A stretch of DNA of 64,000 nt from Dipteris shenzhenensis (lineage: Eukaryota; Polypodiophyta; Polypodiopsida; Gleicheniales), in NCBI GenBank assembly GCA_047967505.1, contig CM106540.1; one strand, given 5' to 3'. The notes beneath the pieces were generated by a model. The model saw only the letters and a list, made by a program, of their open reading frames with translations, was not told where the DNA came from and ran no database searches. Positions 23,472-33,510 of this stretch are shown here, one piece after another (within the stretch, counting starts at the first letter, position 1; each line of letters opens with the position of its first letter). A program made the translations under genes and the position numbers.

Positions 23472-24200
23472 AATAGAGTTTGAAACTTACAAAAGATTCA
23501 AAAAAGCCTACAGCCAATGACAGATACTACAAGCAGCTCATCGGATCTCTTATATATTTGACTATCACACGGCCAGATATTTGTTATGCAGTAAGTTCAC
23601 TAGCATAGTTTATGGCAAATCCAAAACAATCTCACTGGAATGCAGCCAAAAGAGTATTGAGATACATTAGAGCTATAAGTCAATTTGGAATAGAATACAG
23701 AGGAAGTCATCCATGGTTACATGGATATTGTGACACTGACTATGCCAGAGATCATGAGACTCGGAGATCCACACAAGGATATGCATTTTTCCTTGGTCAA
23801 GGTGCTATATCATGGTTGTCTAAAAAAAAACCAATTGTTTCTTTATCTTTGATTGATGAAGCAGAATATAAACTCACTATAGGTGAATGTGAGACTATAT
23901 GGCTCAGAAGACTATTGTCAAAAATAGATTACTTTGATGAGTCAAAGCCAACAACAATATACTGTGATAACCAATCAGCTCAAGCATTGGCCAAGAATCC
24001 AATATATCACTCCACGATAAAGCACATTGATGTCAAAGAGCACTTCATCAAAGAAAGAGTGTTACTTGGTGACATCATACTGCATCATTGTGATAGCAAA
24101 TAGAATGTTGCAGACATCTTAACCAAACCACTCAGTAAAGAGATTTTTGAGAAACATCGACAAGCTCTTGCTTTGACATAGAGGAAGGACATTCCCATTA
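23472..24200 (+). pseudogene. Copia-B reverse transcriptase end and RNase H (copy 2)
   Basis: This is homologous to 39285-39990 of the other copia-B. It starts abruptly at TAGAGTTTGAAAC. Readable features are the RPDICYAVSS-like end of the RT region, then RNase H with GYCDTDYA, RRSTQGYAFFLG, the E-A-E-Y box (here DEAEYKL) and YCDNQSAQALAKNPIYH. The main open frame is 23612-24103. A TAG at 24101 and other substitutions make it dead. Upstream gag to RT is missing. Confidence 0.85.
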
Positions 24201-24206
24201 AAGGGG

Positions 24207-24553
24207 TGTGATGGAATGTCATTTTCAGTCCTTCTTCGATTCCCTAGAATCATCATCTTGAGGGAAGGCCTACTTCATGATGTTGATCTTGAGGGAAGGT
24301 GTTGAGAGATCATGCTCAACATCATGTGATCATATGTGCATAGCACCATCATGTGATCATATGTGCATAAAACTAACCCAATCGAGTGCTATAAAAGAAA
24401 GGGTTAGATGCCCTAACCCTAATCCTAAATGGGTTTGTATATATTCTACATTTTCAACTAAATCTATTGTAGAGTTAGTCATTTGTGGTGTGTTCTCTAG
24501 CTGTGCCCTCTCTCCTCATCTCCACTCTTCTCCTCTCCCCTCTTCATATTTTG
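24207..24553 (+). repeat. Copia-B 3' LTR, interrupted by a gypsy-type insertion
   Basis: It follows the purine tract AAAGGGG and begins TGTGATGGAATG like the LTR at 40006. It runs through a TATAAA box and stops after CATATTTTG, two or three bases short of the TCA seen at 40353-40355. At that point the gypsy LTR starts (TGTTGAC). This fits insertion of the gypsy element near the very end of this LTR. Confidence 0.8.
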
Positions 24554-24787
24554 TGTTGACTCTGTGCTAACATGGACTTATGTAGAAAGAGAATGTATTA
24601 CAACTTCTATATGCGAGTTCTACATGTAGAAAGAGAATGTGTTACAACTTCTATATGCGAGTTCTACATGTAGAAAGAGAATGTGTTACAACTTCTACTT
24701 GTAGAAAGAGAATGTGTTACAACTTCTACATGTAGAGAGAGAACGTGTTACAATTCCTACATGCAGAGAGAGAAGCTCTCCAACTTG

Positions 24788-24795
24788 TATAAATA
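24788..24795 (+). promoter_or_regulatory. TATA box of gypsy LTR G1
   Basis: TATAAATA followed by CCCCATAATGGAATGAAGCC, conserved in the minus-strand relative at 12632-12639. Confidence 0.55.
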
Positions 24796-24929
24796 CCCCA
24801 TAATGGAATGAAGCCCACACTTTTTGGGGCATTGTGTTGAGTTCTACTTTGGTATTCCAAGCAATTGTCTCAAGTGTCCATGCTTCCTTGCACTCCATGT
24901 CCAAAAGCATGTCCTAACCTTGCAACTCC

Positions 24930-25135
24930 TCCTCCCTTCTCCCTCCTCCTCTCCCTCTCCTCCTCCCTCCTCCTCTCCTTCTCCTCCTCCCTCCTCCTTC
25001 TCTCCCTCCTCCTCCTCCCTTCTCCCTCCTCCTCCTCCCTCCTCCTCCTCCTCCTCCTCCTCCTCCTCTCTCCTCCTCCCTCCTCCTCCTCCTCCTCTCT
25101 CCTCCTCCCTCCTCCTCCTCCTCCTCCTCCTCCAT
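24930..25135 (+). repeat. (TCC)n microsatellite in LTR G1
   Basis: About 200 bases of nearly pure CTCCTC triplets, with the counterpart at 12231-12480. The open Pro/Ser/Leu and Arg/Gly/Glu frames it creates are not genes. Confidence 0.85.
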
Positions 25136-25261
25136 CCTCTCTCTTCTTTCCCCCATGCTCTTACACCTTCTACCTCTCGCACTCCTATGCTCCCCCTAAA
25201 CCCTTTGTTCCTCAACCCTTAAACTCCATGATCTACGAGGGAGACGAGTTCTCCACCATGA

Positions 25262-25745
25262 ACTCTTCTAAACCTTGGAACCTCCTTCTAAACCTTGGAA
25301 CTCCTTCTAACCCTGGAATGTCCTTCTAAACCTTGGAACCTCCTTCTAAACCCTAGAACCTCCTTCTAACCCTAGAACCTCCTTCTAACCCTTAAACTCC
25401 CCCTACCCCCTTCTCCTCCTCCCTCCTCCTCCTCTCCCTCCTCCTCCTCCCTTCTCCCTGCTCCTCCTCCCTTGTCTCTCTTCTTTCCCCCATGCTCTTA
25501 CACCTTCCTCTCCCACTCCTATGCTCCCCCTAAACCCTTTGTTCCTCAACCCTGAAACTCCATTATCTATGAGAGAGACGAGTTCTCCACTATGTACTCT
25601 ACCCTGAACCTTGGATCCTCCTTCTAACCCTGGAACCTCCTTCTAAACCTTGGACCTTTTTCTAACCCTGGAACTTCCTTCTAAACCTTGGAACTCCCTC
25701 TAACCCTGGAACCTCTCTAAACCTTGGAACCTCCTCCTAAACCCT
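25262..25745 (+). repeat. Tandem AACCTTGGAACCTCCTTCT units
   Basis: Units of about 15-20 bases built on CCTTGGAACCTCCTTCTAA occur in two blocks (about 25262-25400 and 25610-25745), separated by the duplicated LTR segment. The minus-strand LTR has the same array near 12020-12145. Confidence 0.75.
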
Positions 25746-25985
25746 GCGACCCCCAATGAAGGCAAAAGCCTTCATTACTTCAATCATGATGATACATGTT
25801 CCTTTTACACATGTATTCACTGTGTTTGCTTAGCACACTTAAGCCTATGTCTCTCACCGGAACATGACTCGAGGTCCTAAGCTACACATATACTACAACC
25901 GGCAACCCCAATATATCTGTAGGTGACAAAAAGCCTTGGAACCCTACATACTGAGAATACCTAGCAATAGGAAAGAGCCAACATT

Positions 25986-26003
25986 TGGCACCGCTGTCGG
26001 GGA
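25986..26003 (+). other. Primer-binding site of gypsy-type element G1
   Basis: TGGCACCGCTGTCGGGGA lies two bases after the LTR end. It closely resembles the TGGCGCCGTTG-type primer site common in plant Ty3/gypsy elements. Confidence 0.7.
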
Positions 26004-26639
26004 GACTAGCATCTCAAGTAAGAGTAAACATACGAAGGTATGTGTAGAAAAGGAACTACTTCAAACTTTCATAAAAATAACACTCAAGGGCAAGGAGAGT
26101 AAAATTTTTCCCAATTCTAGCCAAACATATCAACCCCAAGCATCAACCTTGGGTTACTATCTTAAGAAATTTTCTTTATTTCTTAAATAGAAGCCACTTA
26201 ATAAACAATCAGGCTAGGTAGTGGACACGAATGCATAGAGCTTGCAATTTTGATCATCACACCTTTTTGCAGAAGAGCAAACTGAGCTATCCATAACAAG
26301 TTACGGCTCGGGAAGAGTTTAGGGTTTAACCCTAAACCTAAACTCATTTCCTATAAAAACCCACTCCACCCCCTCATTCTTCATCTTTCACATTTTGCCT
26401 CCATCCTCTTCTTCATTCCGAGCCCTACGGAAGACACTCCTCCCTCTCCATCGACCACCACCTTACTCCCATCCTCACATTGTAAGTGACTTCGAGCCCA
26501 TCTCATAGTGATAACTTAGCCATCCACCCATTATTCCTCAACAATCCTATTACATCGAGAAAGACTTGGAGAGCATTCAGGTGACCACCTCTTCCTCCCT
26601 TTGGATTTCCATCCGTCGAGTTTTTTTTCTTCTCTTTTT
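26004..26639 (+). other. Leader region of G1
   Basis: No coding match. It contains a TATAAAAACCC word near 26352 followed by C/T-rich sequence, as in a plant core promoter with a pyrimidine leader. That could be a second, internal promoter or chance. The GTTTAGGG/CCCTAAAC words near 26320 form a small palindrome. Confidence 0.35.
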
Positions 26640-27295
26640 TTCCCCCCTCTCATTTACACCACCCCCTCCCCCCTTCCCCCTCCCATTTCCACCACCCCCA
26701 CCCCCCTCCCCCCTTCCCCCCTCCATTTCCACCACCCCTCCCCCCCTCCCCCTTTTCCCCCTCCATCTCCATCTCCCCCCACCCTCCTTCCCCTTTCCCC
26801 CCTCCATCTTCCCCTTTCCCCCTGCCCCCTTCCCCCCTCCATCTCCATCTCCATCTCCACCTCCCCCTCCCCCCTTCCCCCTCCCATTTCCACCACCCCC
26901 ACCCCCACCCTCCTCCCCCCTTCCCCCCTCCATCTCCACCACCCCTCCCCCCCTCCCCCTTTCCCCCCTCCATCTCCATCTCCATATCCATATCCATATC
27001 CATATCCATATCCATCTCTATCTCCATCTCCATCTCCCCCTCCCCCCCTTCCCCTTTCCCCCCTTCATCTCCCCCTGCCCCCCTTTCCCCTCCCCCCCTC
27101 TATCTCCACCACCCCCTCCCACCTTCCCCCCTCCATCTCCCCCTCCCCCTCCCCCCTTCCCCCTCCCATTTCTAGCACCCCCACCCCCACCCCCCTCTCC
27201 CCTTCCCCCTTCCATCTCCATCTCCACCTCCCCTTCCCCCTTCCCTCTCTCCCCCCTCCATCTCCACCACCCCCTCCCCCCTCCCCCCCTCCATT
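26640..27295 (+). repeat. Long CCCCTCC/CCATCT pyrimidine tract
   Basis: About 650 bases are almost only C and T, with CCATCTCC, CCACCACCCC and CCATATCCATAT units. A similar tract resumes at 41086, on the other side of the copia cluster, so the two are probably one tract split by insertion. The long Pro-rich frames on the plus strand and Gly/Glu frames on the minus strand are compositional. Confidence 0.85.
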
Positions 27296-27403
27296 TGTGG
27301 GGGTTAAAGGTCACTGTGCCTTTACCCCGGTTATGTACAATACTCAAACACATATATAAATGAATGAAAAAGAAGATTAGGGTGGTTCTACACCCACCAA
27401 AAC
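27296..27403 (+). repeat. Copia-A2 5' LTR, left part
   Basis: It begins TGTGGGGGTTAAAGG and stops after CACCCACCAAAAC, where a second full LTR starts. It shares the CCTTTACCC/GGTTATG variant with the LTR at 40916-41085, not with the neighbouring LTR (CCTTAACCCCAATT), so it pairs with the far LTR. Its continuation is at 33275-33325. Confidence 0.85.
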
Positions 27404-27577
27404 TGTGGGGGTTAAAGGTCACTATGCCTTAACCCCAATTATGTACAATACTCAAACACATATATAAATGAATGAAAAAGAAGATTAGGGTGGTTCTGCA
27501 CCCACCAAACTTGTGTGGCTCTCTGTCTCTCTCTCTCTCTCCTTCTTCCGTTCTTGCTTCCGTTGAGAGCACTCTCA
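27404..27577 (+). repeat. 5' LTR of copia-A1
   Basis: TGTGGGGG...CACTCTCA, 174 bases, unusually short. It contains a TATATAAAT box-like word near 27464 and a CT-rich run before the end. Confidence 0.9.
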
Positions 27578-27579
27578 AC

Positions 27580-27592
27580 TGGTATCAGAGCC
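27580..27592 (+). other. Primer-binding site of copia-A1
   Basis: TGGTATCAGAGCC, two bases after the LTR; complementary to the 3' end of initiator-Met tRNA. Confidence 0.9.
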
Positions 27593-29034
27593 CGGGTGAT
27601 CTAGCTGAGCGTGGATCTAGCTGAGCGTGCGTGAATGCTTGGAAGCTCAGCAGCTCTGTGGGAGGAAGGAGAAGCTCTGTGGGAAGCTTTGTGGGTGACT
27701 TTACTTGCATCCAAGTGTGCAGAGACCTTGGAGAAACCTTTGGAAAAGTCACTTTGGCTTTGCGAAGTGGTTTTGAGAGCCTGTTAAGAGCTTTCAAAGA
27801 AAAAGTCGTTTTTTGAGCTTTTCCCTGTTCCGTTCGATGACAGAGACTCCGTATTGACTTATAGAGGCAACTATTGCTTGCTTTTGGTGTCCACATTACT
27901 TCAGGAGCTTGGAAACACCTTCATTCTTGAATCCAGGATCATTTCATTGGATTTCTGGCTCTCTGTGTCAGTTTCTGCGTCTTTTGCTCGGGTGTTGGAA
28001 CTCAAGTTTGGAGTAACCATTTGCAGATTTGTCAGTTCCGGTGGACTCAGGAGGTCCTAAAACTTCTATGTTGCTCATCATTCGCACTCCGGTGGAGTTT
28101 ACAAACAGCTCTGTTTCAAAAAACGTTTTTTCAGTCCGTGTGTTGGACCCAGTGATTGAGACCACGGTTTCCAAAACCGTTTGTCCCAATGCGTTTCGGA
28201 CGCCCAAAAACCTCTACCTATCAGTTCTTGCACAATTCGGTGAAGTATTTTCAGAGTTATAAATCTCTGTGTATTCGATTTCGTCTCTCTGTTATGCATT
28301 TTTCATACTAAGGTTTTGAAACCTTAGATTTATGCCACATGGCAGTGGATAAGTGTTGACTCCCATTTCTCACTCATCGGTTGGGATTTTGGAGTTCTAG
28401 CAGAAGAGAGATATTTGCAGATTTTCTTGTTGAGTCCGATTATGCAATGGCGCCCATGTTTTGAAGCATCTCAGGTTCTATTTTCAGTAGCGCTCATTAC
28501 CGTAGGACTATGATTTCTTGAGCATACCTTATGCAGATCACTCTGGTTGCAGTTTGAGCAGTGTGCGCTCATTCGTGGTATGCATTGGGTTGCAATGGAT
28601 GATTTATAGGCCATTTGGATGCATTGCGGTCCTTGTTGGATGCGCTGATAGGCCCAAATTACCTTGTGGGATGCTATTTTTTATGGACGCTTTGCACATG
28701 GATGCTATTTTATGCTGAGGGATAGCTTTGAAACATTGCAGGTGATGCACTGATAGTGCTATGCTCTCTTGGATGAGACATTATTGATTCATATGCCAGT
28801 GGACAGTGTTTATGCTTGAGTCATTTGGCACTTATTGGCATTTTCTTTTGGGCCAGATTTGCTTATATGGATGCATAGTATATGCACATGAGTCAGATGC
28901 ATCTTTTGATGCTTTGAGCTTTGAATTTTGGTGATATTTCACACTATTGTGGCATACACATTTGGGTGCACCTAGTATTTGGTGTGATTCTCTCTTGCAG
29001 GTACTAGCATTTGGGATTTTGCTTTATTTGCATC
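27593..29034 (+). other. Long untranslated leader of copia-A1
   Basis: About 1.4 kb lies between the primer site and the gag start with no recognised coding content. A short part (to about 27780) is repeated at 33341-33510. A TCTCTTGCAG acceptor-like word at about 28991-29000, just before gag, raises the possibility that the leader is spliced. Confidence 0.6.
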
Positions 29035-31315
29035 ATGGCATCCTCTTCCATGTCTGAAAAGGAGTTTTTCAGCATTAAAAAGTTTGATGGGACAAACTTT
29101 TCTTTATGGAAAGAACAAATAAGAGATGTGCTTATTCAAAAGAAGCAGATTAAACCCTTGGCAGGTATTGAAGCTAAGCCTGCAAATATCTGAGGATGAT
29201 TGGAATGAGTTGGATGCATTAGCAAAGTCTACTATTAGACTTCATCTTGCAGAGTCAGTTTATTTCACAATAGTAAATGAGCAGACTACGGAAGATTTGT
29301 GGAAGAAACTATGTGCCACTTATGAGAAGGAAACTGCCTCTAATAAAGTTTACCTCATGAAGAGGTTGTTTGAGCTGCAGATGAAGGAAGGGGTCTCCAT
29401 TGCTTCTCACTTGAATGAATTCAATATTATTTTCAGCCAGCTTCAGGCTCAGAAAATGAATTTTGATGCGGAGACTAAGGCAATATTTCTCTTATGTTCA
29501 TTGCCATCCTCATGGGATACCTTCCGTACAGCTGTCAGTAACTCTGCACCTGGTGGAGTACTGAAATTTGATGATGTTGTGGGTAGCTTGTTGGCCGAGG
29601 AGATTAGACGGAAGTCTATGGATGGCAACAAGAAGGATGCAGCCTTAAATGTGCAAAGGGGCAGATCACAATTCAGGGAGAAGTCCCAAGAAAGAGGGAA
29701 GTCTCGTAGCAAATCCAGGGCACGGAACATTGAATGTCACCATTGTGGCAAGAAGGGCCATATGAAAAAGGATTGCTACAAGCTGAAAAGAGAGCAAAAG
29801 GATAAGAAAAAGAATGCAAATTGGGGTGCAAATCAAAAGGAAGAGAGTCCAAGGGAGGACAAAGGAAAAGTGAAGATCGAGGAGATCAATGCAGTCACAC
29901 GTGATAGTGACAATGATGTTCTCTTCATGTCTAGTTTATCTGCACAGTTGCTTACCACTTCCGATGATGCATATTCCCAGGATTGGATTTTGGATTCTGG
30001 TGCTTCATTCCATGTTACTCCCCATAGGGAATGGTTCTCCACTTATGACAGTGGAAAGACAGGTTGTGTGCATCTTGGAAATGACTATGCATGTGACATA
30101 GTGGGAGCAGGTGATATAAAGTTTTCTTTTACAAATGGGTCTGCATTTGTTTTGAAACATGTGAGACATGTGCCTAAGCTGACCAAGAGTCCTATTTCAG
30201 TGGGTCAGCTAGATGATGCTGGTTTTCACACCACTTTTGGCTTTCAAAGTTGGAAAATTCAAAAGGGCTCTATGCTTTTGGCCAGGGGTGCCAAGTGTGG
30301 GACTTTGTATCCCTTACATGTATCAGGGGTATTTGATCATGTTGTTGCAATAACCGAGCAGCCAAGCACTTCTTTGTGGCATTGCAGGTTGGGGCACATG
30401 AGCCAAAATGGAATGAAACTCTTATGCCGTTTGGGTTATGTACCGCATTTGAGTTTCTCTGATTTTGAATTTTGTGAGCACTGTCTCTATGGGAAGCAGA
30501 CTAAATCAGCCCATAAAAGAAAGGGAAAGAAAGAGTTTGAAAAGCTTGATTTGGTGCATTCAGATGTATGCAGTCCCATGCCTACACGGTCATTAGGCGA
30601 GGCTGAATACTATGTGACATTCATTGATGATGCAACTAGGAAAGTGTGGGCTTATGCTATAGCTCGGAAGAGTGATGTATTCCAGGTATTTCAGAAATGG
30701 CTGGCCTTGGTTGAGAATCAGTCAGGTAGAACGCTTAAATGCCTACGGACTGATAATGGTGGAGAGTATCTCTCTCATGACTTTCAGCATTTCTGTGATA
30801 CACGTGGGATTAAGAGGGAGCTCACATCCCCTCATACTCCAGAGCAAAATCCAGTTGCAGAAAAGATGAACCATACCATTCAAGAAAGGTTGCAATGCAT
30901 GCTTTCCAATGCAAGTCTTTCTGGTGGTTTTTGGGCTGAGGCAATGAAGACTGCAGTGCATGTGATCAATAGATCACCTAGTAAGAGTTTGGATGGTGGT
31001 ATTCCTGAAGAGGCATGGAGTGGCAAGAAGCCCTCTTACTCTCATTTGTGTATATTTGGGTGTGAGGCATATGCACATGTGCCAAAAGAGCTTCGAAAGA
31101 AGTTAGATCCTAAGTCTAGGAAATGCATCTTTCTGGGTTATGGTGAAAGTGGAGAGATGGGCTATCGTCTCTGGGATCCAGAAGCAAAGAAGATCATACG
31201 CAGCCATGATGTGGTCTTCAATGAGAAAAAGATGCATAAGGCACCCATGAGGGATGTGGAAATGAGAAAAATAACTTTCCAGGATGTGAATCCACCTGCA
31301 TATGTTGATAGATAG
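29035..31315 (+). pseudogene. Copia-A1 gag, protease and integrase
   Basis: The gag start is taken at ATG 29035 (MASSSMSEKEF). Gag has the copia FDGTNFSLWK start and a CCHC zinc knuckle (CHHCGKKGHMKKDC, 29735-29775). Protease has D-S-G-A-S at 29993-30007. The integrase zinc-binding region (HCRLGH...CEHC) is near 30378-30490. The catalytic triad is D at 30563, D at 30752 and E at 30860, followed by the usual GYR-type C-terminal part. A single-base shift near 29188 (between KPAN and SEDDW) breaks gag. A TAG at 31313-31315 ends the frame before RT, but the same frame continues beyond it. Apart from these the polyprotein is intact, which is unusual in this window. Confidence 0.9.
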
Positions 31316-33096
31316 CAAGCTGTCCATGCACCAAATGTGCAAGAAATGGTGCCACCAAGTACTCCCACAGGTATACAATCAAGGGTAGATGATGGATCAT
31401 CTATTGGTGGAAATGATGAGCCAAATGTGGCTGATATGCAAGTGGGACAACAAGCTGAAATGCCCTTGAGAAGATCATCTAGAGTGTCTAGACCGCCTGA
31501 TAGGTTTGTTCCAGGGGTAGACTATGTGATGCTTACTGATTGCGGGGAGCCTTCTTGCTATAGAGAGGCTATGATGCGTGAGGATCAACGCAAGTGGGAG
31601 TATGCTATGCAATCAGAGATAAGTTCACTTATGAAGACTAAGACTTGGGACTTGGTTTCTTTGCCACATGGAAAGAAAGCATTGCCATGTAAATGGGTCT
31701 ACAAAATGAAGGTCACAGGTGATGATGTGCCTAGGTACAAGGCCCGTTTGGTTGCTAAAGGGTTCAAGCAAGAGAAGGGTGTGGACTTTGATGAGATATT
31801 CTCTCCAGTTGTGAAGATGACCACACTTAGATGCATGCTTGGACTAGTGGCAGTAGAGGATATGGAGCTTATGCAAATGGATGTCAAGACAGCTTTCTTG
31901 CATGGGGATTTGCATGAGGAAATTTACATGGTGCAGCCGGAAGGCTTTGAAGAAAAGGGCAAAGAGCATTTAGTTTGCAAGCTGAAAAAGAGTCTCTATG
32001 GTCTTAAGCAAGCACCTAGAGAATGGTATCAGAAGTTTGATGCTTTCATTCGGTCCCAGGGTTTTAGAAGGAGTGAAATTGATCACTGCCTCTACACTAA
32101 AAGGGCTAAGGATAATAGCCTGATAATCCTGGCACTATATGTGGATGATATGCTATTGGCTAGCAAGAATACTTATGAGCTAGATGCATTAAAGGCCAAG
32201 TTGCATGAGGCCTTTGATATGAAGGATTTGGGACTTGCAGGTCATATTCTTGGTATGCGCATCACGCGTGATCGGAGTAGGAAACTCCTTTGGCTTTCAC
32301 AAAAAGAGTATGTTACAAAAGTATTACAGCATTTCAATATGGAGGGGGGAAGGCAGTGAGTACTCCATTGGCTCCATATGTGAAACTGAGTCATACAGAT
32401 AGTCCCAAATCAGATGAGGAAAGGGCCATGATGGCCAAGGTTCCTTATGCATCAGCGGTTGGGAGTCTTATGTATGCTATGATAGCTACTAGACCAGACA
32501 TTGCATTTGCAGTGGGAGTTGTTAGCCGCTATATGGCTAATCCAGGAAAGAGGCATTGGGAGGCAGTTAAGTGCATCATGAGGTACATGAAGGGTACCAA
32601 GGAGATGTGCATCTGCTTTGGTAAAGGAGACATGCGTGTACTTGGGTACACAGATTCAGACTATGTAGGGCATGTGGATAGTAGGAGATCCACTTCTGGT
32701 TATGTGTTCACCTTTGCAGGTGGTGCAGTGTCGTGGATGTCTCACACACAGAAGTGCGTTGCTTTGTCTACCACAGAGGCTGAGTATGTTGCAGCCACAG
32801 AGGGTTGCAAGGAGGCTATATGGCTTGATCGGCTAGTGGGAGATTTGGGGATTCATACAGGTGTACCGACATTGCATAATGATTCCATGAGTGCTATTCA
32901 GCTAGCACGGAATCCGGTCTTTCATGCAAAGACCAAACACATTGAGGTCAGGTACCATTTCATCAGGGAGGTACTTGAGGACAAGCGCATAGAGCTTGTC
33001 AAGGTTCATACAGATGATAACCCTGCAGACATGCTGACGAAGAGTCTGCCTAGTCAGCGGTTTGAGTATTGTCGTGTATTGATGGGTATTGGATAG
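31316..33096 (+). pseudogene. Copia-A1 reverse transcriptase and RNase H
   Basis: The frame continues from the integrase part after the TAG. RT shows the copia order: KWVYKMK, RYKARLVAKGF, then QMDVKTAFLHG, then SLYGLKQAPREWY, and the catalytic YVDDM at 32138-32152. Near 32345 a run of six G has slipped, moving the frame. RNase H follows with YTDSDYVG, STTEAEY and the AIQLARNPVFHAKTKHIE block, ending at TAG 33094-33096. The element's purine tract and 3' LTR come 53 bases later. RT is copia-type because it lies downstream of integrase. Confidence 0.9.
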
Positions 33097-33138
33097 TATG
33101 CTCACTGGTTGTTCTCCCTTAAAGGCACATTGTCCTTT

Positions 33139-33149
33139 AAGTGGGAGGT
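33139..33149 (+). other. Polypurine tract of copia-A1
   Basis: AAGTGGGAGGT directly precedes the 3' LTR start (TGTGGGGG). The same tract precedes the LTR at 40916. Confidence 0.8.
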
Positions 33150-33269
33150 TGTGGGGGTTAAAGGTCACTGTGCCTTAACCCCAGTTATGTACAATACTCA
33201 AACACATATATAAATGAATAAAAAAGAAGATTAGGGTTTCCGTTCTTGCTTCCGTTGAGAGCACTCTCA
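33150..33269 (+). repeat. 3' LTR of copia-A1 (internally deleted)
   Basis: TGTGGGGG...CACTCTCA, 120 bases. It jumps from GATTAGGG directly to TTCCGTTCTTGC, lacking 54 bases of the 5' LTR, including the CT-rich run. Confidence 0.85.
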
Positions 33270-33325
33270 AAAACTTGTGTGGCTCTCTGTTTCTCTCTCT
33301 CCCTCTTCCATTGAGAGCACTCTCA
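33270..33325 (+). repeat. Copia-A2 5' LTR, right part
   Basis: It starts with the target duplicate AAAAC, resumes the outer LTR at TTGTGTGGCTC and ends CACTCTCA. It shares CTGTTTCTCTCTCTCCCTCTTCC with the outer 3' LTR at 40916-41085. With 27296-27403 it makes one LTR split by copia-A1. Confidence 0.85.
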
Positions 33326-33327
33326 AC

Positions 33328-33510
33328 TGGTATCAGAGCCTAGGTGATCTAGCTGAGCATGCATGAATGCTTGAAGCTCAGTAGCTCTGTGGGAGGAAGG
33401 AGAAGATCTATGGGAAGCTTTGTGGGTGACTTTACTTCCATCTGAGAGTGTAGAGACCTTGGAGGAACCTTTGGAAAAGTCACTTTGGTTTTGCGAAGTG
33501 GTTTTGAGAG
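33328..33510 (+). other. Copia-A2 primer site and leader start
   Basis: TGGTATCAGAGCC at 33328-33340 follows the LTR by two bases. The next about 170 bases match the copia-A1 leader (27593-27780) closely. The match stops after GTTTTGAGAG at about 33510, where a deletion or other sequence begins. Confidence 0.8.

Larger units (their letters stand above)
24554..25983 (+). mobile_element. 5' LTR of gypsy-type element G1
   Basis: It begins TGTTGACTC and ends AGCCAACA, giving matching TGTTG/CAACA termini. A gypsy-type primer site follows two bases later. It contains ATGTAGAAAGAGAATG repeats, a TATAAATA box, a TCC tract, and an internal duplication of about 340 bases (CATGCTCTTACACC...GACGAGTTCTCC near 25152 and 25491). 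The related minus-strand LTR at 11746-12870 has one copy, which explains the greater length here (1430 bp). Its gag and protease appear far downstream (42750-44350) because a copia cluster interrupts the leader. Confidence 0.75.
27404..33269 (+). mobile_element. Copia-A1, near-intact LTR retrotransposon
   Basis: Complete copia element: LTR 27404-27577, Met-tRNA primer site, leader, gag-protease-integrase-RT-RNase H, purine tract, LTR 33150-33269. AAAAC lies on both sides (27399-27403 and 33270-33274) as a perfect 5-bp target duplication. It sits inside the 5' LTR of a second element of the same family. The 3' LTR lacks 54 internal bases present in the 5' LTR. Where they align there are only about 3 differences in 120. 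Coding damage is limited to one frameshift in gag, one nonsense codon between integrase and RT, and one slip in a G run before RNase H. Confidence 0.9.

Noticed and set aside
24207-24572. Copia-B LTR ending CTAACA at 24572
   Set aside because: The copy at 40006-40355 ends TTTTGTCA before clean copia-A sequence, and the bases from 24554 give a gypsy LTR start matching its CAACA end.
24824-25329. Overlapping open frames of 123-154 codons
   Set aside because: Triplet (TCC)n repeat inside an LTR, downstream of its TATA box; not a gene.
26566-27363. 265-codon Pro-rich open frame (and overlapping frames on both strands)
   Set aside because: It lies on a C/T tract with no stop codons for compositional reasons. 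Three overlapping frames and both strands are open equally.
27296-27577. Two tandem LTRs as a simple tandem duplication
   Set aside because: The AAAAC duplication and continuation of the first LTR at 33275 show a nested insertion instead.
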